NCBI RefSeq assembly: GCF_016097555.1
Contig: NC_054702.1
Coordinates: forward strand, 82,563,624-82,627,623
Direction: 5' to 3'
Length of the DNA: 64,000 nt
Source of the DNA: Gigantopelta aegis
Lineage: Eukaryota; Mollusca; Gastropoda; Neomphalida; Peltospiridae
The notes beneath the pieces are model-generated. The model worked only from the letters and a program-made list of their open reading frames with translations. It did no database searches and was not told where the DNA came from. Every line of letters starts with the position of its first letter. Position 1 is the first letter of the stretch. The position numbers were made by a program, and so were the translations under genes. This document shows positions 1-13,100 of this stretch, in pieces.

Positions 1-20
1 GCTGTAGTGTATGCTACACA

Positions 21-323
21 GGGCGGGACGTTGCCCAGCGGTAAAGCGCTCGCTTGATGCGTGGTCGGTTTTGGATCGATCTTTGTCGGTGGGCCCATTG
101 GCTGTTTCTCGTTCCAGCCAGTGCACCATGACTGGTATATCAAAGGCTGTGGTATGTGTTACCCTGTCTGTGGGAATGTGCATATAAAAGATCCCTTGCT
201 GCATTAGGAAAAATGTAGCAGGTTTCCTCTGACTGTGTCAGAATTTACCAAATGTTTGACATCCAATAGCCGACGATTAATTAATCAATGTGCTCCAGTG
301 GTGTCGTTAAACAAAACAAACTT
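21..323 (+). repeat. tRNA-derived SINE, near full length
   Basis: The copy starts with a tRNA-like head (gcccagcggtaaagcgc) and a degraded B-box-like segment. The shared middle (gtatgtgttaccctgtctgtggg, then aaaagatcccttgctgc) follows, and the 3' end is gttaaacaaaacaaac. The same unit recurs many times in the window in both orientations. It lies in the DYNC1H1 intron just upstream of the last exon. Confidence 0.85.
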
Positions 324-478
324 TAAACTTGTATGCTTTTATTTTACATTTACATAGCATTTCATGAGGAAATGTACATTACACAGACATCCTTTTATCA
401 GTGTCCTGAATTGTATTGTTTTTAAAATAATCACTGCTTTGTAAGCTTTAATAACAATTGATAAATATTCAATTTGGA

Positions 479-500
479 GGGGGGGGGGGGGGGGGGGGGG
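479..500 (+). repeat. poly-G tract
   Basis: A run of 22 G lies in the intron about 90 bases before the last DYNC1H1 exon. Runs of this kind can form G-quadruplexes and are prone to assembly error. Confidence 0.9.
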
Positions 501-587
501 AGTATTGTGTGATTTTGTTACATGATTGACCATGATGTAGTTTAGACAAGATTGTTTTCAATAACTTTCATGCTTGTTTTGTTTAAG

Positions 588-759
588 AAATGACGGCAGT
601 GACCCATCCAAATCAAAGGTTGTGCTACCTGTCTATCTGAATGCCACAAGAGAGCAGTTGCTGTTCACACTCGACTTTGAATCTGTGGATGGACCTGAGG
701 CCAAGGGTTACAGCTTCTATGAGCGTGGTGTCGCCATTATCACCTCAGATTTGAATTAG
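588..759 (+). CDS. DYNC1H1: Cytoplasmic dynein 1 heavy chain, last coding exon (partial gene)
   Basis: This is the C-terminal exon of the motor subunit that drives minus-end transport along microtubules. The acceptor (ttgtttaag) ends at 587, the exon enters on the third base of a codon, and the stop TAG is at 757-759. The peptide VVLPVYLNATREQLLFTLDF followed by SFYERGV matches the extreme C terminus of cytoplasmic dynein 1 (VYLN-TR--L-FTVDF, then SFYERGVAVL in human). Axonemal and dynein-2 heavy chains end differently. The last residues (AIITSDLN) differ from the vertebrate end. All upstream exons lie left of the window. The 3' UTR probably runs to about 1400, where AATAAA occurs at 1383 and 1411. 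The family call rests on recall of the human sequence. Confidence 0.87.
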
Positions 760-1420
760 ATACACTTTGAAGACTTTGGACATTTGTTGTTTAACAAACA
801 AGTTCTTATTCTAATAGTTTTTCTGAGGAAATCATGATATATAGATGTGCTTTTGTGGTGGTGTTCTTTTGTGATTCAACATTTTGCTGACTAATTATGA
901 AATGGACAAATTATGTTTTTCTGTTCTTTGACTTATTTACAAGTTAGTAAATATTTGTTCTTGAAAATTTAGGCAGATGCCTTGGTGTTCATTCTGTGGT
1001 GAGAAATATGAAATTCACTGTTATTTTAAAAGAAAAGAGAGAATTTGTTAATTCTGACACCACTGAACTTCGTTTGATATTGTAATATAGGCTGTAATTC
1101 TGTCATCATTTGTTTAAGATTGTTAACTTTTATGATGGGGTATCATGTGGTAGTGCTTTTGCTTTTATTTGTATATATTATTATCTCTGAATAATTACTA
1201 GTAGAGACTGTTTATATTAAAAATATATATATTGACAAAATGTGTACCATATAATTTGTTCTTTCAATCTTATGGATACTATATGTTTGTTTGACTGTTT
1301 TAGACTGAAGACCAGTATATGTTTTAATATTTGCATACTAGATATTCTGCTTTCAGTGACGGTTTTAGAGTGATTAAAAGATAATAAACCTAATGGGGGA
1401 AAAAATGCTAAATAAATATT
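760..1420 (+). other. Probable 3' UTR of DYNC1H1
   Basis: AT-rich non-coding sequence directly follows the dynein stop codon. Candidate polyadenylation signals AATAAA stand at 1383-1388 and 1411-1416, and a further one at about 1665. No coding potential was seen, and the exact cleavage site cannot be told. Confidence 0.5.
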
Positions 1421-2644
1421 AATTTAGAAAATAGTTTTGGAACTTTGTTATTTAATTGACGTCTTACAAGCATAATGACTATCCCAAATACAAAAATATT
1501 TAGGTATTGGATGAAAATGTGTACCATGGTCATGTACTATCATGATGGTGTAAAACAAATTAAAATTTCCACAATATAAAATGAGCCAGCAGATGTGAAA
1601 TCTATTTTATGTGAAACTTGTTTTGGGCGATTTACTTTTTGTTTTAATATATGCTTTGTGCTTCTAATAAAGAATCTATAAAAGCTTATGTTGTTACGTT
1701 TTAAAATATATAGAGAGAGATAGACAGACGGAGAGAGAGAGAAATACAAATGCATGCATACCAAATATTTGTATTCTGAAAAGAAAGATACTCTTATGAA
1801 ACTTAAATTTGTCATCAGTATGCTCAATTACAAAAGTCTTTTTATAATTGTGGTATTGTTGACTACTGTGATGAAAGCTAGATGGTAGTTATTTATGCTT
1901 GAAAATGTATGGTTGTTTTTAATTAACTTGCTTAAGAGGTTCTCATGCAATTGGTCACACCAACTTGTCACTTGTGATGGAATTGGAACGACATTAGTCA
2001 TATACGACAAACCATGTTGGTCGTACTGATTAGAACATGTTCTATTTCTCAGTACAAGTGAGAATGCCACTTTAGGAACAATGTAAAAAAAATGCAAACT
2101 GTCACAAACTTACTCCAAATTTGGAAATGCTGAATTTAACTATTTTAGCAGAGGTGCATCATATCGATTATTTAAATATGCTGTAATTTTATTTTTTTCA
2201 GACTATTGCAAGTGTCTTGAAATGCGCTGATGAAGACAACTGTTAATTTCAATGCATCTTTGAAAAGTGGAAATTAGTGGGCTTTTTACCCACTCCATTA
2301 ATTTAGCCTGAAATACTAATGGTAGAAAAGTAGTTCTGAGGAAATATGCTTGAACTATTAGTCCACTGGTCCATTCCTGAATGCTGATTAAAAAGGATTG
2401 TAAATCCCCAGTATATTTAGGCTCTGCCCATTAGGTAATTGCAAAACTTCACACAGCATACTTTTTTCATTGACCGAAGTGCTAAATGCTTCGTGCTTGC
2501 TGGTCGTTTCACTACACGTAAAATGCTCAAGTTGAATCGGACCTTTAGGGGTCTTTCATATGATTTTCCAAGATAGGACAGTACATAACAGAGCCTTTGA
2601 AATATTGGTTAAATTGGGGACAATTTGATCTATGAGTATGTCCA
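1421..2644. other. Intergenic AT-rich DNA, nothing recognised
   Basis: Short open frames here have no gene-like composition or splice context. A short GA-rich stretch sits near 1710-1743. No promoter, RNA gene or repeat family was recognised. Confidence 0.5.
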
Positions 2645-3034
2645 TTAAAAGGACATTCCTGAGTTTGCTGCAAATTGTAAGATGTTATCGACCAACAAAG
2701 ACTTTTTGACGATTGTAATTACATATCAAATACATTTTTCTGCATAAAATATTAGTGGCTGTATATTAAATGCTTTTCTGATCGTTATAATATTTGTACT
2801 AGGTTAAATTTCATTTTTTTCCTAAAATATAATTTTTTCGTACGTACGAAATTATTTGAAGACAAAATCCAGTTTGGACTACTTACAAATATTAGGACGA
2901 CCAGAAACACATTGAATATACAGACACTGATATTCTAAATCAGAAAATATATTTAATATGTAAGTTTAATCATAGAAATATTTTATTTGTGGGAAACATC
3001 TTACAATGCAGCAAACTCGGGAATGTCCCTTTAA
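2645..3034 (+). mobile_element. TTAA-flanked MITE, 390 bp
   Basis: The left end (TTAA, aaggacattcctgagtttgc) and the right end (gcaaactcgggaatgtccct, TTAA) are inverted copies over roughly 37 bp. The inner continuation ctgcaaattgtaagatgtt pairs with acatcttacaatgcag. A TTAA duplication is typical of piggyBac-type insertion. There is no transposase inside, so it is non-autonomous. Confidence 0.85.
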
Positions 3035-3289
3035 TGATATTACTGTAGAACTGTCACTCGGGTACGCATCTATCACTGAGCTGCACCGTTTTTCTAGTGT
3101 CAGTATTGTCAAATCCCACAAGTTCCTGCCATGACCTGGTGTACAGGAAAAATAATCAAGTTAATTCTAACAGGTACAGTATCATCAAGAATGTTTTTTG
3201 CAAAATTTGCTGAAGGTCCCACATATTCATTGATCGACAAGAAAAAAAAAATATATATTTTGTGTAACCATTAGAACACATTGTTTTCT

Positions 3290-3440
3290 TAATCATTGTC
3301 TACTGGATGTCAAACATTTGTTAATTCTGACATTATGTATAGTCTTGGAGAAAAAACATTTGACATTTTGTTTTATTGGCAGCAAGGGATCTTTTATGTG
3401 CACTTTCCTACAGACAGGACAGCACATACTAGCAGTGTCA
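3290..3440 (-). repeat. Degraded SINE fragment
   Basis: The reverse complement shows the SINE middle (gcaagggatcttttatgtgcac on +) and the catttgttaattctgaca segment of the 3' half. It is strongly diverged. Confidence 0.6.
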
Positions 3441-3470
3441 ATACTGCATAGTATTGAAAGGGTTCTTTTT

Positions 3471-3656
3471 AAAGTTTGTTTTATTTAATAACACCACTAG
3501 AGCACACTGATTTACTATCATTGGATATAAAATGTCGACCATTTGGTATAGCAATTCCCACATTTTTTATATATGCACTTCCCCACGGACAGGACAGTGC
3601 ATACCACAACCTTGGATACCGTACATCAGCTATGGTGCATTGGGCCAGGTACGGGG
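3471..3656 (-). repeat. SINE copy, reverse orientation, internally deleted
   Basis: It begins on + with aagtttgttttatttaataacacc, the reversed SINE 3' end. It continues through the acaggacagtgcataccacaac block and stops at the reversed head near gtgcattgggcc. Confidence 0.7.
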
Positions 3657-4102
3657 GGTGGGGTCAATGAGGTGATTAAATACCACGATGAAAGCCTGAA
3701 CCGTGACTGGCTTAAGTGAATATGTGCTTGTAATGTAAATTAGTTAATTAATCTCAGCGTGTACTGCTTTACTATCGTTACCCTGGTCCCTTTTTGAACG
3801 ATATCAATGTGCATTGTGATATTTTATCGTTGTGTATGTATACAAGTAAACACAATGTCATGTCATGGCATGATTTGTTACAAATCTACAATTAAAACCA
3901 TGTCTGAACTTGATGCACGTTGTTTGACATAAATTGCCTCCCCCTAAAAACTCTTCACAAAATTGACCAATGAATGCAAAGCGGTACTGGAAAATACAAA
4001 ATGGAGGAGTAAACACAAAAAAGTTTATTGATGGTGCCGATTTATGCAAATATGAATTGAGTTATATTGTTACGACAGTAAAATAGTGGCATGAAATACA
4101 AA

Positions 4103-7100
4103 ATGGAGTGGAATCAAACATTACGGAAATATTTAAGTTCTAAACAAGGTGCGATTCGTCCATCATCTTAGTTTAAGCCATTTGCTTGGAAGGTATCGGG
4201 TGCCTGGCCCCAGTTTCAATATATTTAGTTTTTGTTCTTTATTTCCTTTAAATTCGCAATTAGTGTAATCTTTAGAAATCTCAAGAATATAGCAGATTGT
4301 TAATATCCCTCAGCTTTGAAGAAAAAAATATGTTTGCAAGTAAGTAACACATTTCAAATTGTTGGTGTTTGCTTATTTGGGGTTCTTGTTGTTGTTAAAC
4401 TTAAAGGGAGTGTAAACTTAAACATGAGCCTTATGTGTTGGAAAGATGCATACCTGGACCACCAACACATACTGACACTTTAAAAATAAAAAACATGTCA
4501 TTTTAGAGTTAATAAAAAAAAACGTGATTATTCCTGCTAACTGGGGGCAGCCATTTTCTTTTGTTTTTGAGGCGTTCAGTACTTTAGCTTGGGGCGAAGT
4601 GACGTCAGCTCTGACCAACTCCTGTATGCACAGTGTAAACAAAAGCAGTAATTTATGACACAGTGCTTCTCTTTGATCAACCTCACTTGTAAAACAACAT
4701 AAATGACATGATACAGTGTTCTCGTGCTCCATTTAAGCGGGGCGGCCCGCCCCGCTATTGCATTTTGCCGCCCTCCTTTTACATTCACCACCCTCCTTTA
4801 TTTTTCTGCGCCCCTCTTTATTTTACAGCACCTTTCTCCGCTATTTCCAAATGCACACTTTTTTCCACACATAAAAAAACCGACGATCAGTCTGGACATC
4901 AATGAAAAATAGCCGCATTGTGTACGAAAAAGCAATTGATGAAACATTTACAACAGTTACCGTCACTTAATTTAACAGTATTTTTAACAGCCTCTATTTT
5001 GTCCCATACCTATATCCATTTGTATGTTTAATACACACAATAAAAGTTATATTTTATTTGAGCAATGAAAACATTTTTTTTTTTACGTATTCGGCAATCT
5101 CCAATTAAAAATACCTCACTTATTTGGTGCCAGATTTGTCACGTGATCAGAACGGTCATTCTGTCTTTTGTTTCCACTAACTATCGTCTGATATTTTATC
5201 CTCAATTGCAGATATAATTGGTTGTAACTGATGATTTTTATTTTTTGTCATTCTGTTTATTGAGCAGTTCTTTATAAAATATTATAAACTTTTCATTTTG
5301 GGGGATATCACTGCTTATAAAAACAATGGAAGTGGTAGTGTTTATCATTAAAATCATATATCTTTGGTGCCAAATAATAATTATATACACCGCCTTTACA
5401 AAAACGAAACTGGCGATAATATTTTATCACAGCAATCAATTCATTTGATGAAGATGGAAATAACTAAACATTTATCCGACATTAGGGGATCACTTTACAA
5501 ACATCTTTATTGTTTTTTCGTATATCTTGAAATAATTATTAAAAATAATATTATTAAAACTTTGGTCGGTTCAGCAAAACCGGAACTGCCCATGAATGTC
5601 AGACTGATAACATCTTCGGATCAATTAAAAGACGAGTCTGCTTGTATTTTGATAAACCTTTTTGCAATTTTTTATAGACAAAATAAGGAGTATGTCTTTC
5701 CACAAGTCTACCATCACACAACAATATGGTAACCAACCTCCTTTCGTTTATTGGGGGGGTGAAGGGTGTGGTGCTGTGCAGCCACCCTCCACTGTGATAA
5801 TATAATAAACTATTTAACTAAATATATTTCAAGTTGCATCAACGGAACGAAATGGGGTTATAGTATTTTTCTTTGTTGAATAATCCAAAGGAAAAATGTA
5901 CACTACAATCCCTGCAGTTAACAAAACGTCCATGGCAAAAAACAAGCAGTGGGAAAAAAAAGTGCCGTGGAGAATGAAAAACTCCACACCATTGCCAATT
6001 GCTGTGGGCAATTGTAGGGGTTGCACTATTAGGCCTATTGGTATGCTACGTTGGAGCAAAAACGATAACCCACAATACCTAAGTGATAATTTTCTTTTCC
6101 TTGGGACTATGTAATTGGTCAGTTCTGTGACTTTAGATGGGAAAGTCTACTTAATCAATAGTTTTACAGAACTATTTACAGTAATAAACCATTACCATTT
6201 TAGGGGCAACAGGTTATTACACAATACCGGTATGTATTTTTGTGTCTACACAGCAGTAATTAATTGGCTTGTCTGGTTACCTATCAAATCTAAACCTGCC
6301 AATCAGGAATCACAGGTAGAGGCAACTAACAGAATAGACCAATTAACTAAGAAAACACTCCATATATCATGTCAGTACGTAGGTTAATAATGCATGGACA
6401 AAACATAGTACAATTGTTTCGACTTGTTGTATAGCCACTTTGACAATGGTGGTTTATTTTGTATTGAAAAATAATATATACTTATTGCTGGCTTACAAGG
6501 ATGTATATTATTGCATAACATTGCAACCTTCCATACATTTTATTGTTCAGTATAATGATCACATGGTATATTGTCTAACTTTGGCATGTCAGATGTTAGT
6601 GTTACAGACGATAACTTTGCAGGAATTTGTAATACCTGGATTTCGCTATGTTAGGCATTTCATTCGTTAAATTATTGGGGAGGATACAACTTAAAATTAA
6701 TGGTATACCAATATTTACAAAATTCCATCTTTTTTGTGTCCGTGTGAGAGAGAGAGAGCGCACGAGCGAGCTTTGTTTCTAAAGTTGATAGCAGTTCCAT
6801 CTAAATCAGTAAATTTTATGTAAAGGCTCACTTGTTTGCAGTGTAATGAATATTTTCAATATTAAAATTACTACATATATAATGTGTTTTCTTCCAACAG
6901 TATTTAATCATAATTATAAATGAATGTATTTTAAAATGCATGCAGTCTAGGCTACTCATAAGCAACACTATTCAGATACTTTTGTCAGGGTTTTTATCTT
7001 CCTTTTTCAGATACCGGTAAATGTCTTCATTTATTTTCAGTTCAACAAAGAAACAAATGCTGACAATCATATCTGTCATATCATGAAAGAAGGTTACACA

Positions 7101-10100
7101 GCAATACTTACTTAAATCATAAATAATCAGAAGTCATACTTATCGGAAGTTAATTTTGGGTTAGATTTACCAAAAACGTCATTAAAATAAAGTGGAGATA
7201 ACTAATGAGAACAGTCATCTATACTAAAAATGTGTTTATCAGTTTACTGGTACAGTAGAATTTTAAATTATTTATTAAATGGTAAACTTTGTTTCATACA
7301 TATAATTATTACAGCATATTTAATAATTTGATTACAGTTAAGAATTTATCAAAAGAAGTTGACAGTGAAGAGGATATCTTTACTGAGTTGTACAAGAAGT
7401 ACAAAGGACTGGCCAATGATTTCCAGAATGTCCCCAGCTTGTATGTAAAGGTACACTTATTTGTTATTTCTAATATATTATTTATTGCATAATTACATTT
7501 TACCAAAAAATTATACCTTTAAAATAGCCATAAATATTTTGTAGTCGGGTAATGAGGTTAAACATAAAGTTTTATTTGCAGGTTTCAATAAAATTACTTT
7601 TTGAATTTTTTATTTTATTTAATATATACAGGCCTTCGGATTTCAAGGTAAAGATCGTTTCCGGTACTGTGTCGGTAAAATCATGGAACCGAAATTTCAT
7701 TTCCCATGATTATTAATATATTATATGGAGTACGACTATTAAACGAAAATAATATAAACAGTTTCTGATGGGTTCCCATAATCACAAGACACGGAACCAA
7801 AAAAGTGTTTTCCATGAAGTTTGAACTCCTATGGCCTGATATATAGATGTATATTAGCAAATACAGTTATTACTAATCTGGTGAATATCTGGATATGTTG
7901 TATTGTATGACAGAAGTCATTGGTTAGATATATGCATGAAATGACCTAGTGTAATCTTAATAGAGCTACATATCCTGCATTCACATTTTATAATGTTTAC
8001 TACAGAGGTCTTTCGTTGGAGTTGAAATAAAATGAGGGTAGTTAAAAAAAAAAAAGAGTAATTTTTGTACACTCTTTAAAATGTTGATAATTATGAACTG
8101 CTCTTTATTTATAAAATATTAAATGTTTTTATTTCTTGTACCACATTTGTTTCAGCTTCCTACAGAGGATGAGCCTATATTGTTGAAACTGAGAGAGGAG
8201 TCTAGGTGTGTATAAATACTCCCAAGTGTATAATCACATGAAAGGAAGAACCATGATTACCCACAAGACACTACAGCTTCTGGTGTTGGGTGATACAATG
8301 GTACCATTTACTTGACAGCAAGCATGTAGCCCAGCCCTGTCAAGTAGATACAAGAAACAGAAAATTACAGCTTTACTATTCGATCTCATCACCGTTGATA
8401 TATGATTATGATGTATTAACCAGAAAAATATTAATATATACAGTTGAATCTCATTGGCTCGAACCCCGTCGGTGCTCAAGAAAGCGGTGTATTTGACCCT
8501 TCCGAGTTTGACCCAACGGAATTCTACTGTATATGTTAGGTTTTTGGTGTTTTGAAGCCCAGTGGTAAAGCGCTTGCTTGATGAATTGATCCCTGTTCAT
8601 GGGCCCATTGAGCTATTTCTCATTCCAGCCAGTGCACTATGAATGGTATATCAAAGGCTGTGGTATGTGCTATCCTGTCTGTGCGATAGTGCATATAAAA
8701 GATCCCTTGCTACTAAAGGAAAAATGTAGTGTGTTTTCTCTCTAAGAATATATGTTAAATTACCAAATGTTTGACATCCAATAGCCAATGATTAACAAAT
8801 CAATGTGCTCTAGTGGTGTTGTTAAACAAAACAAACTTCTTCATAGAAAATAACAATTGTGCATTTGTCTGCTTATTTTTATAGATCTGGTTTGATTTTT
8901 ATATTTGATACATTATGATCACAAGTCAAACAAAATGTGGTTGAAAATAACAAATTGAGTATTTATATTTGTTACATTTGTGCAGTTTTGACTGTTTATT
9001 TTGCAGGGCAATATTTTTGCAAAGAAGGAGTCGTGAACTGTTAGACAATGACGAATTACAGGTAAACTTATTATCAATGATTAATATTACATTTCGTAAT
9101 TATCACACTGATAATAACATGTGAATTGATTTAATGATTAAGGTTAGAATACACACACAACACGCACATACACACACATAATATTAGTTTTGTTATTGGG
9201 TTTTTGGGGGTGGGTCAGAAAGAAACATGAAAAACTAGTGCTCAAATTTTAAAAGATAAATTTCATCTTAACACAAAGGAGTGATGTAACTGTAATATTT
9301 GCTAGCAGTCTTAATTGAATCAGTGATTTAATGTTAAAAAATATTTAGAATTATATAATCAGCAAAGTCTGTTATGCTTCTGTTAACTAAATCTAATAAG
9401 TGTAAATACAAATAATGGTACATTGTGTATATTTTGTATTAAATGTCTGTCTTCCCCAGCTTGGTTTTGTTTTGTTTTTAAAGTTACTGTAATGATAAAG
9501 ACATGCTCATGGATTGTGTTAAATAGTTGTACATGTTTTGTTTTTCAGAAATTGTGGTATTTGTTGGACAAGCATCATACCCAACCTTTGTTTGGGGAGG
9601 AGCAGATGATTAACTATGGAGATTTTGTGAAAGTTGGTGAAGAAGCTGGTTACAAATGTCGGTGAGTCTTTTCTTTTTGCTATTCATTGGTGCACTTATT
9701 TAAAAAGAGGACTGTTAAGGAGCTTTTTCCTCTAATGAAGATGACCAGGAATGCAAATGAATGGGTTTTATTGATATCTAAGGGTCGTTTTTGACCAAAT
9801 GAACATAATGGGGAATTGTTTTACAAAAGTGAACACAAACTATTGGGAAATTTAAGAAAATTTGACAAACTTTTATAAAGAGATTTGTGTATATTTATGT
9901 TTATACAGTCAAACCTGTCTTAAGTGGTCACAAGAGAGTTAGATAAAAGTGGCCGCATTAGACAGGTGGCCGCTGAGTACAGGTTGCCACATATATGGTC
10001 TTTAAAACATTTGTTGCTGTTTCTTGTTTTACCATCTATAGTGCTAATCAATGGATGTGTGCTTCACAATTGACTGTAAATCAACTTTTGATATGTCTCC

Positions 10101-13100
10101 AGAAATAATGCAAATGAAATGTATTAAATTAACCGTTCTCAACAAGTTTGTTTTCTATATCCATTTAATTATTTAATTCCTACTTCATGCGGTGTAAATG
10201 TCAAGCATAGCCTGCCCAGAGGCAATTAGATGTATTCCAGAGTCATACTTTCTTAACTGATACACAGTAGAGATGTTGGGACTGAATGGGTACTAGTATT
10301 CCTGAAGGTGTGAAGATCAGTTATTTGCTGCATCTTATCACTGTTGTTAAAATATCCCTTTTATGTAATAGTAAAACTTTACTGTGGCCGCTTAATACAG
10401 ATATTTTAGCGATTCGGGATCCGATTTTGCTGGCTGCGTCAGACAGGTGACCGCTTATTACAGGTGCATTTACATTATAAATCATTTGGGAGGGAAAAAA
10501 GTGACCACTGAGTACAGGTGGCCACTAGGACAGATTTGACTGTATTTATTTTATTCCAGTATACATTGTAGATTCTTTTTTGTCTTCTCTTTTTTTGGTT
10601 ACAACCCAACTGTAATAGATGCATACTTTTCAGTGCATAGATGTAACAAGTGTTCTAACAGGGTGAAAATTAAAGGAGGACGACCGTAAGACACCCCACC
10701 CTTCAAAAAATTAAAAAGAAAAAAGAAAAAAAGGGAAAGCTTGGTTACCATATAGAGGAAGTGTTGGTCAACTTTGTGGAAAGACATACTCCTTATTTTG
10801 CCCCTCAGTATTTGGTACAAAACACAAGACAACTCATCTTTTATCATTTAGTTGAACTGGACATGTTGTTGGTCTGACATTCATGGGCATTTGTTTTGCT
10901 GAATCGATCAAACTTTTAATATTATTATTTTAATAAAGATTTCCAGATATATGAGAAACTAAAGATTTTTGTAAAGTGATCGCCTAATGTGGGATAAAAA
11001 AAATTCTGTTTAGTTTATTTCCATCTTCATTGAATCAATCGCATTGATATCGCCATCTGATAAAAAGTTTTGTTTTTGTGAAGGCGGTGTATATATTATT
11101 TGCACCCAAGATAAATGATTTTAATGAAGAACACTATCACTTCCGTTATTCAGTGTGCAGACTGATCCATTCATTTTTGTGTGGAAAAAAGTGTGCATTT
11201 GGAAATAGTGGAGATGGTTGCTATAAAATATAGTATGGTGTGGGAAAATAAAGAGGGGCACAGAAAAATAAAGGAAAGCAGTAAAATGCGAAAGGAGAGC
11301 AGCAAAATGCAATAGCGGGCAGGCCGCCCCACTTAAATGGAGCACTGATGCAATTTAGAAATAACATTTTTTAAACCAGACTTTTCACAAATATCATCCA
11401 TTTTATTTGGACCATTAATGCCAAAATATAATTATCTTTTAAACATTTTTTAATGTTTTGCCATTAAGTTAGACTCATTTTTCTTTTGCAATGTCCAAAA
11501 CTTAATACATGTGTATCAGCTATGCTACTCTAACAAAGGTTTAGTCATCAACTTTGCTAATTGAAACTGAATAATAATAATAATAATAATAATAAAATTT
11601 AATGTTCTTTTTCTTTTCTTTTTTGCAGCCCTTTCTTCAGAGCTGTAGTGTTTGGCAAATTACTTCAAACAGATCCATATGGCAGAATATCAATCATGCA
11701 GTTTTTCAACTATGTAATGAGAAAGGTTTGGTTGCACCAGACAAGAATAGGGTTGTCACTCTATGATGTTGCTGGTCAAGGATATTTAAAAGAGTGTGTA
11801 AGTTCTTGGTATTTTTACATCGGGGGGCGGGGTGTGTGTGTTTGGGGTGGTTCAGATACAACATTTGCAGTCTGTTTCAATTGAGAGAAATGTAGTATTT
11901 TGGTCCCATTATAGAGTATTGCAATAAATATCTAATTTGAATGGTTTCTGTTTAGTTAAATTCCAAGGAATATTTGTTACAGCAGAATAATAATAAGTCT
12001 TTAAGGTGGCCAAAGTTTCTCATCATACATTCAGTCTCCAGAAATCTTATATTTATACTTAATCTTTTGCATATTTTTCTTTTTTGAAGGATTTTTTTGT
12101 TTGTTGTTGTTGTTGTTTCTTGCAAATAAAGAGGGCAATCATTTCTACTTTTAGGATCTAGAAAATTATATCTTAGAACTCATTCCTACACTGCCTCAGG
12201 TAATAATTTTATTGTTTGTATCTTGTTGGCTTGAATGCAGAAATATTTAATATACTGATACTCAGTACCAAGAACAATGTCCCACATTTTCCTTGAGTAA
12301 AGTATTTTATAATGTATGAAGGTTGAAGTTGAAAGCTATTTTCTTTAAAGCTATTTTCTTTAACTAAATTGTCAGACCCATCATTTATAAGTCATTGCTA
12401 AAAGTAACAAAAGAAAAATCAAATGTATAGTTGGAGAAACTTGGTTGAATATAACAATGTTATCGAGCACCAACATCCAACTATTTGGTAGTGTACAATA
12501 TATTTTCATTAGAGATTCAATAACAATAAGAATGTAGTTAATATCTCCACTAGTTAATTTGCCACTTAAAAAAAAAAAATCATAGTTTATGTAGATCCGT
12601 TAATTTCTTTGTCAGTAAACATTTAGAAAGTGACAAGAACATCCTCTAATATTTAACTTTTAAATATGGAAAATCAAAATTCGCCATCAAACATATATGA
12701 TTTTATGGAACTTCTGTATTTTCAGCTGAATGGTTTAGAGAAGTCTTTCTACTCATTTTATGTGTGTACTGCTGTCCGGAAGTTCTTTTTTTTCCTCGAC
12801 CCATTACGAACTGGCAAGATAAAGATCCAGGATATACTTGCCTGTAGTTTCTTAGATGATCTGTTGGAGGTAACTGTAATATTAACTGATTATACAGTCT
12901 ATTTTTGAGAATTGTTTTATATTTAATATATTATTTATTAATTTATAGTACAGGATAGATTAAATAAGGTAAATATGTATTTTGAAACCATAATAGACGG
13001 GTGATGGATCACAAATTATTGGTGGCTAAATATTCAGTAATGAAGCTCTGAAACTTTAGTTTTTTACCTGTTTGTTAAGCACTAGCCCATCAGGCTAGTA

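Noticed and set aside
21-80. tRNA gene in the SINE heads
   Set aside because: A- and B-box-like blocks are degraded, no cloverleaf closes, and the sequence continues into the SINE body.
4330-4340. ATG TTT GCA A with a strong gtaagt donor as PPP2R3C first exon
   Set aside because: Phase fits, but it would encode only three residues with no similarity. 4103 is better. It is kept only as a possible alternative start.
5364-5732. 122-aa frame in PPP2R3C intron 1
   Set aside because: It lies wholly within a dispersed repeat. The second copy at 10647-11347 does not preserve it.
5896-6114. Frame MYTTIPAVNKTSMAKN as PPP2R3C exon 1
   Set aside because: It has no similarity to the known N terminus. 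The short exon at 4103-4148 matches MDWKEVLRRRL and has the needed phase.
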